From Streptomyces endocoffeicus (GTDB lineage Bacteria; Actinomycetota; Actinomycetes; Streptomycetales; Streptomycetaceae): a stretch of DNA of 64,000 bases. The position numbers were made by a program, and so were the translations under genes. Below are positions 46,001-53,957 of the stretch, piece by piece (the stretch's first letter is position 1; each line of letters opens with the position of its first letter). The notes beneath the pieces are model-generated. The model saw only the letters and a program-made list of their open reading frames with translations, searched no databases and was not told the origin of the DNA. Location of the stretch: contig NZ_JAERRG010000001.1 of NCBI RefSeq assembly GCF_016741935.1, positions 248,001 through 312,000 on the forward strand, given 5' to 3'.

Positions 46001-49000
46001 GCCAGTTCGCCGTAGGTCAGGGACCGGGTACCGCCGTCGAGGGCGCACTGGGTCACGGCGGTGGCGGCCGGGTCGCGGTGCGCGGCGGCGTCGAACAGTG
46101 CCCCCAGGGTCGTCGGGGTGACCGGCTCGGGACGCCGGTCGCCCTCGGGCGTCAGGTCGTCGACGGGGACGTCCGGCCGGGTGAGCAGGCGGGTGAACGT
46201 GTGGGCGAACGTGCGCAGGATCGCCTGGGCGCCCGACTCCCGCAGCAGTTCGCCGTCGTAGATCAGGTTGAAACGCGGACGGCCGTCCGGTGCCCGCTCC
46301 ACCACCAGCGTCAACGGGTAGTGCGGAGCTCCCTCGTTGACGATGTCGGTGATGACCAGCGTGTCGTCGGGCCGCCGCAGGGCGTCCACATCGGTCGCCA
46401 CGTCGAACACCACCAGGGTGTCGAACAGGGCGCCCACGCCGGTCTGGCGGCCGATCCTGGCCAGCGAGACATGCTGGTGCGGCAGCACGGCGCTCTGGTG
46501 TTCCCGTACGGAGGCGAGCAGCTCACGCGCCGTGGTGGTACGGGCCCAACGGGCCCGCACGGGGATCGTGTTGATGAACAGACCCACCATGTCCTCGATG
46601 CCGGGCACCTCGGCGTCACGCCCGGAGACCGTGGAACCGAACACCACGTCCCTGCCGTGCAGGAGGGAGCCCAAGGTCACCGCCCAAGCGCTGTGCACGG
46701 CCACGCTCAGCGGCACGCCGGCCGCCCGGACGGCCGCGTCGATGTCGTCCTCCGGCGCCACGGCGGTGTCGGCGAACCGGTCGGACGGGGTGTGCCCCTC
46801 GGCGACCAGCGAAGGGCCGGGCAGCCCGGCGAGCTGTTCGCGCCATACGCGGTCGCTCTCGTCGTCGTCACGTCCGGCGAGCCGCCGCACATATGCGGAG
46901 AAGCCGACGACCGGGTACACGGTCCCCGGCGCGTGGTACTCGGCGAGCAGCGCCCGGAGCATGGGCGGCACCGACCAGCCGTCGGCGATGATGTGGTGCA
47001 CGGTCTGCACCAGGACGTTCCGGCCGGGGCCCCCGCGGATGAGCGTGTACCGCATCAGCGGACCGTCGGCCAGGTCGAACCCGGCTCGTCGGTCCCGCTC
47101 GGCGAGGTCGCGGACCTCGTCGTCGGTGACGCCGGGGCGGTCCACCGTGCTGAAGGGCGCTTCCACACCGCTCTCCAGGACGGAGACCACACGGCCGTCG
47201 GCGAGGGCCGTGAACCGTGCGGCCAGGTTCGGGTACAGCGTGAGGACCCGGGTGGCCGCCGCCGCGAGCCGGTCGGCGTCCACCGCGCCGTCCAGTGTCA
47301 GCAGCTGCTGTTCGACGTAGGCGCCGGCCGAGTCGTCGTCGTAGACGGAGTGGAAGTACAGGCCCTCCTGCAACGGGGTCAGCGGCAGGATGTCGCGCAG
47401 GGCCGGGCCGTCCAGAGCATCGACGTCGGCCTGCGCGAGGGGCACGAGTGCGAAGTCACTGGGAGAGTGGCCGCCCCGGTCGAGCGAGGCCAGTCCGGCC
47501 AGGGCCGTCCGGAAATACCCGCCGAGGGTCGCGATGTCCTCGTCGGTGAACATGCCGTCGGGCCAGGAGATGGTGGTGACCAGTTCGTACGCGCCGGTGG
47601 CGGCGGGTTCGGCGATCGCGTTGAACTCCAGGGGGCGCGGCAGCCGCATCCTCGGATCGCGCTTTTCGCCCAACTGTGTCGTGCTGCACGCGAGTTGCCA
47701 GTCGTCGGTGGTTCCCGCGTCGAAGCGGCCCAGGTAGTTGAAGAGCACCTGTGGTGCGGGCGTGTCGAACTCGACATGGGTCAGGTACCGCAGGGCGCCG
47801 TACGAGACGCCGTTGTCCGGCACACGGGCGAGGTCCTCCTTGACCGCCTTGAGCGCGGCGGTCAGATACTCGGGATCGGTGAAGTCGGCCGCCGCGCCGG
47901 GATCCACGGTCACCGGGAACAGGGTGGTGAACCAGCCCACGGTCCGCGACAGCGCGGGCTCGAAGCCGGCGGAGTCCGCCACGAACTGTCCTTCGCGGCC
48001 GTGGCCCTCCAGTTCGATGTGGGCGAAGGTCTGCTCCTGCCCCAGGTCGCGGCGCCACCGGGCGAGGGCGACGGCGAGTCCGGTCAGCAGGACGTCGTTG
48101 ACGCCCGCGTGGAACTTCGCGGGTATCTCGCCCAGCAGCGCGGCCGTGGCCTCGGGGCCGACCGAGATGGTCCGGAGCCGCTCCGTCGCCACGGTGTCGG
48201 CCGTGGCGAGCGCGCGCCGGCCCACCGGTTGGTCCTCGCCCGGCAGGGGGCGCCAGTAGGAGGCGTCCGCGTCGAACGCCGCGCGCTCCAGCAGCTGCGT
48301 CCAGCGCCTGAACGACGTGCCCACCGGGGGCAACTCGATCGGCGCGCCCGAGGCGAGCTGCCGCCACGCGGTGGCCAGGTCGTCCATCAGGATCCGCCAG
48401 GACACTCCGTCGATCACCACGTGATGGGCGATCAGGACCAGTTGCCGCGCCTCGCGGCGCCAGACCGCGCGCAGCATCACGCCGCCCTCCGGGTCCAGCC
48501 CTTCGGCGGCGAGCGCCACACACTCGTCGAGCGGCCGGTCGCTCTCCTGCCATCCCGGGGCGGCCCGGTCCGCCTCCGGGATGTCGAAGCTCCAGCGTTC
48601 GCCGCGCACCAGCTTGGCGCGCAACATGTCGTGCCGCCGGATCAGGGCGGTGAGGATCTCGTCGAGCGTGTCGGCGGTCAGCTCCGCCGGGGTGTTCAGC
48701 ACGACCGACTGTACGAAGCCGTCGATCGCGTCCGTGGTGTCGCCGAGCCACCGCACGATGGGCGATCCCACGACGGAACCGGTCGCGACATCGCGGTGGT
48801 CCACGGTGGAGATGTCTTCGCGGCTCGCCACCGCCGCCAGTGCCCCCACGCCGCTGTGGGTGAAGATCTGCCGTGCCGTGACGTAGAGCCCCGCGTCGCG
48901 CAGTGCGCTCAGCAGGGAGATCGACAGGATGCTGTCCCCGCCGAGTTGGAAGAAGTCCTGGTCGACACCGACCTCGTCGAGCCGCAGCACCGCCGCGACG

Positions 49001-50967
49001 GCCGCGCACACCGCGTGCTCGTTCTCGGTGGTGGGTTGTCTGAGCGAGCCCGCCGGGACCGCGGGCTCCGGCAGCGCGCCCCGGTCGAGCTTGCCGTTCG
49101 CGGTGAGCGGGAACTCCGTCATCACGACGATATGGGTGGGCACCATGTACTCCACCATGTGTCCGGTGGCCCACGCCCTGACCTCGTCCGCCCGCAGCGC
49201 CTCGCTGCCGGCGGCCGGGATCACGTACCCCACCAGGTAGGTGCCGCCTGCCGCGTTCTTCTTCGCGACGACGCAGGTGTGCCGTACTCCGGGGTGCTCC
49301 GCGAGACCGACCTCGACGTCCTCGATCTCCAGCCGCATACCGCGGATCTTGATCTGGTTGTCGGCCCGGCCGAGGAAGTCCAGCGATCCGTCCGGGGTGT
49401 ACCGCGCCAGGTCACCGGTCCGGTACAGCCGGGACCCGTCCGCGGCGAAGGGGTTCGCCACGAACCGGGACGCCGTCAGGCCGGGCGCGCCCACGTATCC
49501 GCGTCCCAGCAGGAACCCGCCCACGTAGAGTTCGCCGCCGACCCCGACCGGGACCGGGCGCAGTTCGTCGTCCAGCACATACAGCTGGGTGTTGGGGTTG
49601 GCCTTGCCGATCGACGTCGACAGCCGTTCCGCCGCCCCCCGGTAGATGACGTGCGAGACACCGATCGTCGTCTCGGCCGGGCCGTAGCCGTGGTACATGG
49701 GGATGTCGAGCCTGCTGCGGAACCGCTCGTACAGCTCCGGGGTCAGCACCTCCCCGCCGCACCACACATGCCGCAGGCTGTCCAGCCTCCCGGAGTCGCC
49801 CGCGATCTCCAGCAGCACGTCCAGCATGGACGACACCAGGTAGGTGAAGGTGACGCGCTGTTCGGCGATCACACTCAGCAGGTGGTGCGGATCGCGTTCG
49901 CCGTCGGGCCGCAGGATCACCAGCCTGGCGCCGGACACCAGCGGCAGGAAGATCTCGTTGATGGAGATGTCGAAGGACAACGGCGCCTTGAACAGCGACG
50001 CGTCGTCGTGGCCGAAGCCCAGGATCTCGTTCGTCTGCCACAGCAGGCGTTCGCTGATCGCCGCGTGCCGGATCATCGCGCCCTTGGGCCGCCCGGTCGA
50101 ACCGGAGGTGAAGATCACGTATGCCAGGGCGTCGCCGGGGACGGTGACCGCGGGGCCCTCGGTGGGGTGGGAACCGAAGCGCCAGTCGCCGAGGTCGACG
50201 GCCACGGCGTCCGGTTCGGCCGGGTCGTGTTCGCCCGAGTCGTTGAGCTGCACCACGACCTTGGCGTCTTCGATGACGACGGCCCGGCGCGCGGCCGGCC
50301 ACTTCGGATCGAGCGGCACGAACGCGCACCCCGCCTGGAGTACGGCGAGCAGTCCGATCACCATGTCGGCGGAGCGGCGCAGTGAGATGCCGACGACCTG
50401 TTCGGGGCCCAGTCCGCGGGCGATGAGGTGGTGGGCCAGCTGGCCGGCCAGCCCGGCCGCCTCACGGTAGGTCAGCGACCGGTGCTCATCGACGATGGCG
50501 ACGGCGTCCGGCCTGGTCCGCGCGTGCTCATGGAACATCTCCACGATGGCCGGGCGGACCCGGTCGGCCTCGGTGTCGTTCCACCCGGCCAGGGCCTCGA
50601 GCCTCGCCGCGACGCCGGCCGGGCCGATGGTGCCGATGGGCCGGTCCGGGAATTCGGCCAGGTCGTCCAGCGCGAGCTGCGCATCGGCCGGCCCGACGCC
50701 TCCCGGGAGGACGATGCTCCGCCCGTCCGCGCCGATCTCCCAGCCGTCGGGCGCCGTACCGCCGTTGTCCGCCCATCCGAGGACGTCGGCGAACAGGGTG
50801 CCGGGGGTGAGGTCGATGCCGTCGGGGCTCCGGCCCGTCGCCCAGTACGACAGCCCGATGGCGCACGCTTCGGCGATGGTCCGGTCGGAGAAGTCACCGG
50901 TCCGCCGGCGTACGTCGGCAACATGTGTCGGGGAAAGCAGTACGCGACGAGCGCCCGGTTCCACCAT
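40006..50967 (-). CDS. cchH: Coelichelin non-ribosomal peptide synthetase (three modules)
   Basis: 3653 residues, A-T-E / C-A-T-E / C-A-T. After a ~135-residue stub: A1 140-635, T1 with S679, E1 730-1170 (HHVVIDG 848-854), C2 1193-1600 (HHIIADG 1324-1330), A2 1620-2120, T2 with S2184, E2 2235-2630 (HHLAVDS 2358-2364), C3 2632-3040 (YHLLLWDG 2757-2764), A3 3065-3560, T3 with S3608. T1 and T2 are GGDS as expected before E domains; T3 is GGHS. The A-domain pocket residues read DINYWGGIGK (N5-formyl-N5-hydroxyornithine), DFWNIGMVHK (threonine) and DMENLGLINK (N5-hydroxyornithine), the published coelichelin codes with one conservative change in A2. No thioesterase. Confidence 0.97.
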   Translation of the reverse strand: MVEPGARRVLLSPTHVADVRRRTGDFSDRTIAEACAIGLSYWATGRSPDGIDLTPGTLFADVLGWADNGGTAPDGWEIGADGRSIVLPGGVGPADAQLALDDLAEFPDRPIGTIGPAGVAARLEALAGWNDTEADRVRPAIVEMFHEHARTRPDAVAIVDEHRSLTYREAAGLAGQLAHHLIARGLGPEQVVGISLRRSADMVIGLLAVLQAGCAFVPLDPKWPAARRAVVIEDAKVVVQLNDSGEHDPAEPDAVAVDLGDWRFGSHPTEGPAVTVPGDALAYVIFTSGSTGRPKGAMIRHAAISERLLWQTNEILGFGHDDASLFKAPLSFDISINEIFLPLVSGARLVILRPDGERDPHHLLSVIAEQRVTFTYLVSSMLDVLLEIAGDSGRLDSLRHVWCGGEVLTPELYERFRSRLDIPMYHGYGPAETTIGVSHVIYRGAAERLSTSIGKANPNTQLYVLDDELRPVPVGVGGELYVGGFLLGRGYVGAPGLTASRFVANPFAADGSRLYRTGDLARYTPDGSLDFLGRADNQIKIRGMRLEIEDVEVGLAEHPGVRHTCVVAKKNAAGGTYLVGYVIPAAGSEALRADEVRAWATGHMVEYMVPTHIVVMTEFPLTANGKLDRGALPEPAVPAGSLRQPTTENEHAVCAAVAAVLRLDEVGVDQDFFQLGGDSILSISLLSALRDAGLYVTARQIFTHSGVGALAAVASREDISTVDHRDVATGSVVGSPIVRWLGDTTDAIDGFVQSVVLNTPAELTADTLDEILTALIRRHDMLRAKLVRGERWSFDIPEADRAAPGWQESDRPLDECVALAAEGLDPEGGVMLRAVWRREARQLVLIAHHVVIDGVSWRILMDDLATAWRQLASGAPIELPPVGTSFRRWTQLLERAAFDADASYWRPLPGEDQPVGRRALATADTVATERLRTISVGPEATAALLGEIPAKFHAGVNDVLLTGLAVALARWRRDLGQEQTFAHIELEGHGREGQFVADSAGFEPALSRTVGWFTTLFPVTVDPGAAADFTDPEYLTAALKAVKEDLARVPDNGVSYGALRYLTHVEFDTPAPQVLFNYLGRFDAGTTDDWQLACSTTQLGEKRDPRMRLPRPLEFNAIAEPAATGAYELVTTISWPDGMFTDEDIATLGGYFRTALAGLASLDRGGHSPSDFALVPLAQADVDALDGPALRDILPLTPLQEGLYFHSVYDDDSAGAYVEQQLLTLDGAVDADRLAAAATRVLTLYPNLAARFTALADGRVVSVLESGVEAPFSTVDRPGVTDDEVRDLAERDRRAGFDLADGPLMRYTLIRGGPGRNVLVQTVHHIIADGWSVPPMLRALLAEYHAPGTVYPVVGFSAYVRRLAGRDDDESDRVWREQLAGLPGPSLVAEGHTPSDRFADTAVAPEDDIDAAVRAAGVPLSVAVHSAWAVTLGSLLHGRDVVFGSTVSGRDAEVPGIEDMVGLFINTIPVRARWARTTTARELLASVREHQSAVLPHQHVSLARIGRQTGVGALFDTLVVFDVATDVDALRRPDDTLVITDIVNEGAPHYPLTLVVERAPDGRPRFNLIYDGELLRESGAQAILRTFAHTFTRLLTRPDVPVDDLTPEGDRRPEPVTPTTLGALFDAAAHRDPAATAVTQCALDGGTRSLTYGELAAAKEELASTLRAAGVRPGKRVAIAVPRSVEQVVALVAIVTAGGAYVPLDPAYPDGRLEYILADAAPQVVLVDREQRDRFTRLLARAGVPARVLVPGDELPRADTDAGPEAGWHDPAYVIYTSGSTGRPKGVVVPHSSVVTLLANTRPDMDFGPHDVWVQFHSFSFDFAVWELWGALAHGGELLVPEYGLTRSPVDFHRLVRERGVTVLNQTPSAFYQFIEADRQTGEPLPALRRIIFGGEALDLGRLRGWIERHGTGSPELVNMYGITETTVHVTHRVLTDDDFGLGGDASPIGGPIPGLVTYLLDDRLRPVPPGRVGAIYVAGAQVSLGYLGRPGLTAGRFVANPFAGDGSRMYHTGDLARRTLDGELEFIGRSDDQVQLKGFRIELAEVEGVVRELDGVVDVAVTVADSGDHLVAHIVGRVPRDLSEPLSAKLPVHMVPGRVLPVDALPLTVNGKLDREALIERARRGAGRYPNAAPPRGATSHEALADADAAVAALPVLVDIFAESLPGSAVDADTDFFRAGGDSIVAITVINRARALGLAIAPRDVFLFRTARALAEHLGTPTPRAAPAPVRREDGPLTPTPIILRQRELGGSLARFAQARTLVAPEGTGFADVGRAANAVVAAHPALRLRLRVEHGVWALRTEPPAEMTVVRADTADATADATAVANEAAGRLDPESGDVVAFSWLETSRTLVVTVHHLAVDSVSWLILLDDLAAALRGETLPPPTTSYAEYAEALALRATHAIDDLGHWVTTLQAPELLPRLGVLRDTTVVLAPDVSDRLTRTAPAALGVGLTELLCGALRTALTRVQPSPTDLAIELERHGRVPALEHHDYTRTVGWFTSIAPVRLTAHTDPVAAAYEVAERQPDERAHAAYGRLRYLNPQTAPLLNPRPQVLFNYLGRGSESQAPRLTGGDQGSPYAVEVNAWTDAATGSLHTDFTLAEGIPEEITEHWRRALEHIADASATAERTAPVTALQRGLFFQAQMAGPAGHYVAQSWFTFDRRLDTDALAEAMAYVIERHPVVGAGFTTDDDGNPVQVLGAGRRVDVRTVALATDAEVDALRTRDRDTGFDPDEPPLIRMTVVRLPDDRDGLLLSYHLLLWDGWSREIVLRDLFDAYQAVLEGQLPAPTPATPGFEDHARALDARDSAVSERFWAEHLAGLPGPTLLAGPAPALSDDLPRALVHTLSAGQSESLREAAKAHGVTLNSVLTGAFGLLLGAHTGRGDAVFGVTVSGREGEGLHDIVGVLLNTVPMWTRPRPDDTVGAYLSAVQAARVEAMEHEHLGLGEIQRASGHDTLFDNLFVLQNFLDMDAFAEMNARHGITSVMADDSTHYPFTWVVTPGDRLTVKLEYRDEDTGNARRLLDDYLRVLDDLARSTGPVGALRGPGSKPSRGARTDIGTDTVVDRFDQAADRDPRRVALVAHGSTMTFAELRDRSRAVAGVLAGRGIGPETTVGLAIPRSLDSIVALFAVLRVGAAYVPLELDHPDERIAAIVADARPDVILTVSAVSHRLTGDLIELDRPLPEGKPYVTFATDDPDRLRHPAYTIYTSGSTGKPKGVVTEYAGLTNMLINHQRRIFEPVLADHGHRVFRIAHTVSFAFDMSWEELLWLADGHEVHICDEELRRDAPRLVEYCLEHGIDVINVTPTYAQQLVAEGLLDTPERRPALVLLGGEAVTPALWRRLAETEGTVGYNLYGPTEYTINTLGVGTFECQDPVVGVAIDNTDVYVLDPWLRPLPDGVPGELYVSGIGIARGYLGQPAQTGHRFVACPFGEPGERMYRTGDLVVRRPDGNLMYLGRTDQQVKIRGHRVELGEVEAVFAAHPAVRFVAAVAQPDPQVDGAYRLAAYLVLEGAELSTVATEVGAGLPDFLRPTHYAQVDGIPLTVNGKADTQALPAAKPLGALTTAGERGPATATETVVCEFFAEALDLDDDEVSAVSDFVSLGGHSMLAVRLIGLLRREYGPLITIRDLFTLRTPEAMARHLDARVLDDNS

Positions 50968-51021
50968 CGAGGACTCAGCATCCCTTCCGCGTCATGAAAA
51001 GCTCATCTGAATCAGGGGTGG

Positions 51022-52815
51022 CTAACTGCCTTCTCGCCAGGCCCGCCACAGTCGCGCATACCGGCCGCCCAGGGCCACCAGCTCCTCATGGGTTCCCTGC
51101 TCCACCACGCGTCCCGTGTCCAGCACGGCGATCCGGTCCGCCGCCATCGCCTGGGTCAGCCGGTGCGCCACGAACAACGTGGTCCGGCCGGAGCACGCGG
51201 CCAGCACGGCCCGCTCCAGCTCGGCGGCGCCCTCGCTGCCCGCCTCCGCGGTCGACTCGTCGAGCACCACCACCGGCGACCGGGCCAGCACCAGCCGGGC
51301 CAGGGCGATCTGGGCGACCTTGGTGACGTCCAGCCGCTCTCCGCCCTCGCCGACCATGGTGTTCAGCCCGTCGGGCAGTGCGTCGACCCACCCGTCGGCG
51401 CCGACCGTGCGCAGCGCGTCCATCAGCTCGGCGTCGGTCGCCTCCGGCGCGGCCAGCCGCAGGTCGGCGGCGAGCGGGCCGGAGAACACATGCGTGTCCT
51501 GCGTCAGGATGCTCACCATGGCCCGCGCCCCGGCCTCGTCCAGACCGGCGAGGTCGGTCGGCCCGATCCGCACCGACCCGGTCTGCGGGGTTCCGATGCC
51601 CGCGATCAGCGCGGCGAGGGTCGTCTTGCCCGCGCCCGTCGCCCCCACCAGCGCGAGCGAGCCGCCCGCCGGGATGGTCAGGCTGACGTCCCGGAGGACC
51701 GGCTCCTCGGCGTCGGGATAGCGGAACGTCAGCCCCTCCACCGTCACCGGGTACGGCACGGTGTCCACCGGTGCGGCGGCCGTGTCGCCCACCAGCCGGT
51801 CCCCCGCGGCCTCCCCGACCACCCCGACCAGCCGGGTCAGGCTCGCGCCCGACTTCTGTGCCTCGTCGAAGGTGAACATGATGGAGCCCAGCGGGGTGAA
51901 CAGCCGGTGGAACATCAGCGGCGCCGACGACACCTCGCCCAGACTGGCGGCATCGGCCTCCAGCAGGGCGTACCCCACCACGATGATCAGGACCAGCCCG
52001 ATGAACTCGGCGCGGTTCTCCCTGCCGACGAACCGGCCGAAGAACCGGAACACCTCGATACCGAAATCGCGCACTCGCCACGACTCGCTGGTGACCTTCT
52101 CGCGGAAGGCGCCCTCGAGGCGGTACGCCCGGACCGTGTCGATCCCGTTCAGGCCGCTGATCAACGCCTGTGCGCGGTCGGCCTGGGCCGCCCGCTGCTT
52201 CTGGTAGAGCGGGGCGGACCGGGGCAGGTACCAGCGCAGGGCCAGCGCGTACGCGGGCAGCGCGCCGGCGCCCGCCAGGCCGAGCCGCCAGTCCAGTCCG
52301 AACATGCCGGCCGTGGCGATGAGGACCAGCACTCCCGCCGAGAACACGGTGGGGACGGCGGTGCGGATGCCCTTGGACAGCACGGCCACATCGTCACCGA
52401 CCCTGGACAGCACGTCCCCCCGGCCGACCTGCTCGATCCGCGCGCTCGGCATCCCCAGCACGGCACGGACGGCGCCTTCCCGCAGCCCCGCGAGCAGATC
52501 CGCGCCGAGCCGCCCGATGAGATAGGTCGACACCGCGGTGGCCGCCGCGCCGAGCAGCGCGGCGGCACCCATCAGCACCCCGATCGTGACCAGGGCCGAG
52601 CGCGGTTCACCCTCGGCCACCCCGTCGACCACCCTGCCGAGCAGCAGCACCGGGAGCACCTGGAGCGCCGCCCCGGCCACCGTGGTGAGTACGGTGGCGG
52701 CCGTCAGCCAGGGCACCTCGCGGCAGTGCGCCGTGACCCATCGGGTGGCCACGCGTCCGGTCGCCGTGCGCAGGGTTGCCGGGGCCGGGGTGACACGCGC
52801 GTCGGTGACGCTCAC
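51022..52815 (-). CDS. cchG: ABC exporter half-transporter, partner of CchI
   Basis: A 597-residue ABC half-transporter: membrane domain about 25-325, nucleotide-binding domain about 360-597. Walker A (GATGAGKTT) and Walker B with catalytic Glu (VVVLDES) are intact, but the LSGGQ signature has become GERLDVTKVAQIALAR. Pairing with CchI restores one complete ATP site (CchG Walker A/B plus CchI LSGGQ). It ends 54 bases before the cchH start, and its start overlaps the cchF stop by 4 bases, placing it in the same operon. Confidence 0.94.
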   Translation of the reverse strand: MSVTDARVTPAPATLRTATGRVATRWVTAHCREVPWLTAATVLTTVAGAALQVLPVLLLGRVVDGVAEGEPRSALVTIGVLMGAAALLGAAATAVSTYLIGRLGADLLAGLREGAVRAVLGMPSARIEQVGRGDVLSRVGDDVAVLSKGIRTAVPTVFSAGVLVLIATAGMFGLDWRLGLAGAGALPAYALALRWYLPRSAPLYQKQRAAQADRAQALISGLNGIDTVRAYRLEGAFREKVTSESWRVRDFGIEVFRFFGRFVGRENRAEFIGLVLIIVVGYALLEADAASLGEVSSAPLMFHRLFTPLGSIMFTFDEAQKSGASLTRLVGVVGEAAGDRLVGDTAAAPVDTVPYPVTVEGLTFRYPDAEEPVLRDVSLTIPAGGSLALVGATGAGKTTLAALIAGIGTPQTGSVRIGPTDLAGLDEAGARAMVSILTQDTHVFSGPLAADLRLAAPEATDAELMDALRTVGADGWVDALPDGLNTMVGEGGERLDVTKVAQIALARLVLARSPVVVLDESTAEAGSEGAAELERAVLAACSGRTTLFVAHRLTQAMAADRIAVLDTGRVVEQGTHEELVALGGRYARLWRAWREGS

Positions 52816-53867
52816 CCCCGGCCGGCCGACGTGACGAGCTGGTCGATCGCGTACGGCAGGGACAGCAGGGTGCTCTGGGACATGGCCGCGCCGACGGCCG
52901 GGCCCTCGCTGTCCAGCAGATACGACACCTTGCCCTTCTTCACGGCGTCCAGGTTGGTGAACAGCTGGAACTTCTTCAGCGCCCGCTGGTCCGCCTTGTC
53001 GTTGATGACGAAGACGCGGTCGACGTCGACCAGATCGACGCGCTCGGGGGAAAGGACGGTGAAGAACTTCCCGCCCGCGACCTTGTCGATCTTGGTCCGG
53101 TAGCTGAAGCCGATGCCCGTCACCAGCCGTCCGCGCACATCGGTGGAGGTGAACGGCGCCACCGAGTTCTTGTACCAGGACAACGCGACGGCGGTCTGGT
53201 TCGCGAACTTCGGATGCGCCTTCTTGGCCGCGCCGAGCTTGTCCTGGATGCCCTGCACCAGCTTGGCGCCCTCGTCCTCCTTGCCCAGCGCCTTGGCGAT
53301 CTGCACGGCGTTGTCCTGCCAGGGGGCGCTGAACGGCTCCTTCTCACCCTTGGTGCGGCCGACGGTCGGGGCGATCTGGGAGAGCTTGTCGTAGGCGGCC
53401 TTGTCGATCTCGGAGTAGACCGCGACGATCAGGTCCGGCCGCAGGGCGGCGATCTTCTCGTAGTTGGGGCCGGAGTCGCCGTTGCTCATGACGACCTCGG
53501 GCCGGGTGTCGCCCCACTTGTCCTTCACCCAGGGCCACTGGGTGTTGATGTCCGGCTTCCTGCCCGCCGGGTTCGGGTACTGGTCGACCATGCCGACCGG
53601 TCTGACACCGAGCGCCAGCATGGCCTGGTCGTCCGTGTAGCCGACGGAGACGACCCGCTGGGGAGCCTTGGTGATCTTCGTAGATCCGAACGCGTGCTCC
53701 ACGGTGACCGGGAACGCGCCGGAGGCGGCAGCCGGGGCGTCGTCACTCGCTTCGTCCGCCGAGTCGGAACCGCATCCCGCGAGGAGGCCGACGCCGAGGG
53801 CCGCCGCGGACAGCGCCGCCGCTAACCGCCGCCATGGCGTCATACGCGTCGTTCGATGGAGAAGCAT
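52812..53867 (-). CDS. cchF: Ferric-siderophore-binding lipoprotein
   Basis: A 351-residue substrate-binding protein with a lipoprotein signal: basic start, hydrophobic stretch, and lipobox LLAGC with C32 as lipidation site. The mature part is a FecB/FhuD-like periplasmic-binding fold (APQRVVSVGYTDDQAMLALGVRPVG, LRPDLIVAV). It captures ferric coelichelin outside the membrane for CchC/CchD/CchE. ATG 53867 is chosen because AAGGG is 7 bases upstream. Two iron-box-like sites lie upstream. Confidence 0.95.
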   Translation of the reverse strand: MLLHRTTRMTPWRRLAAALSAAALGVGLLAGCGSDSADEASDDAPAAASGAFPVTVEHAFGSTKITKAPQRVVSVGYTDDQAMLALGVRPVGMVDQYPNPAGRKPDINTQWPWVKDKWGDTRPEVVMSNGDSGPNYEKIAALRPDLIVAVYSEIDKAAYDKLSQIAPTVGRTKGEKEPFSAPWQDNAVQIAKALGKEDEGAKLVQGIQDKLGAAKKAHPKFANQTAVALSWYKNSVAPFTSTDVRGRLVTGIGFSYRTKIDKVAGGKFFTVLSPERVDLVDVDRVFVINDKADQRALKKFQLFTNLDAVKKGKVSYLLDSEGPAVGAAMSQSTLLSLPYAIDQLVTSAGRG

Positions 53868-53908
53868 CCGGAATCCCTTGCTATCGCGCTGTCCGTTACA
53901 CATCTGAC

Positions 53909-53927
53909 TAAGGGCAGGCAAACCTTA
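53909..53927. promoter_or_regulatory. Iron-box-like site proximal to cchF
   Basis: On the - strand TAAGGTTTGCCTGCCCTTA matches the iron-box consensus in about 13 of 19 positions. It is centred about 50 bases upstream of the cchF start and 30 bases from the next box. Confidence 0.5.
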
Positions 53928-53938
53928 TCCCGCGGAAG

Positions 53939-53957
53939 TGAGGCTAGCCTAGCCTTA
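53939..53957. promoter_or_regulatory. Iron box upstream of cchF, overlapping the cchE stop
   Basis: On the - strand TAAGGCTAGGCTAGCCTCA is a clear iron box. It overlaps the TAG stop of cchE (53944-53946), so coding end and operator share bases. It would give cchF and the downstream cchG-H-I genes their own iron-repressed promoter. Confidence 0.8.

Noticed and set aside
45466..50385. A 1639-codon open frame on the + strand
   Set aside because: Antisense to cchH, with the same composition bias and no recognisable domain.
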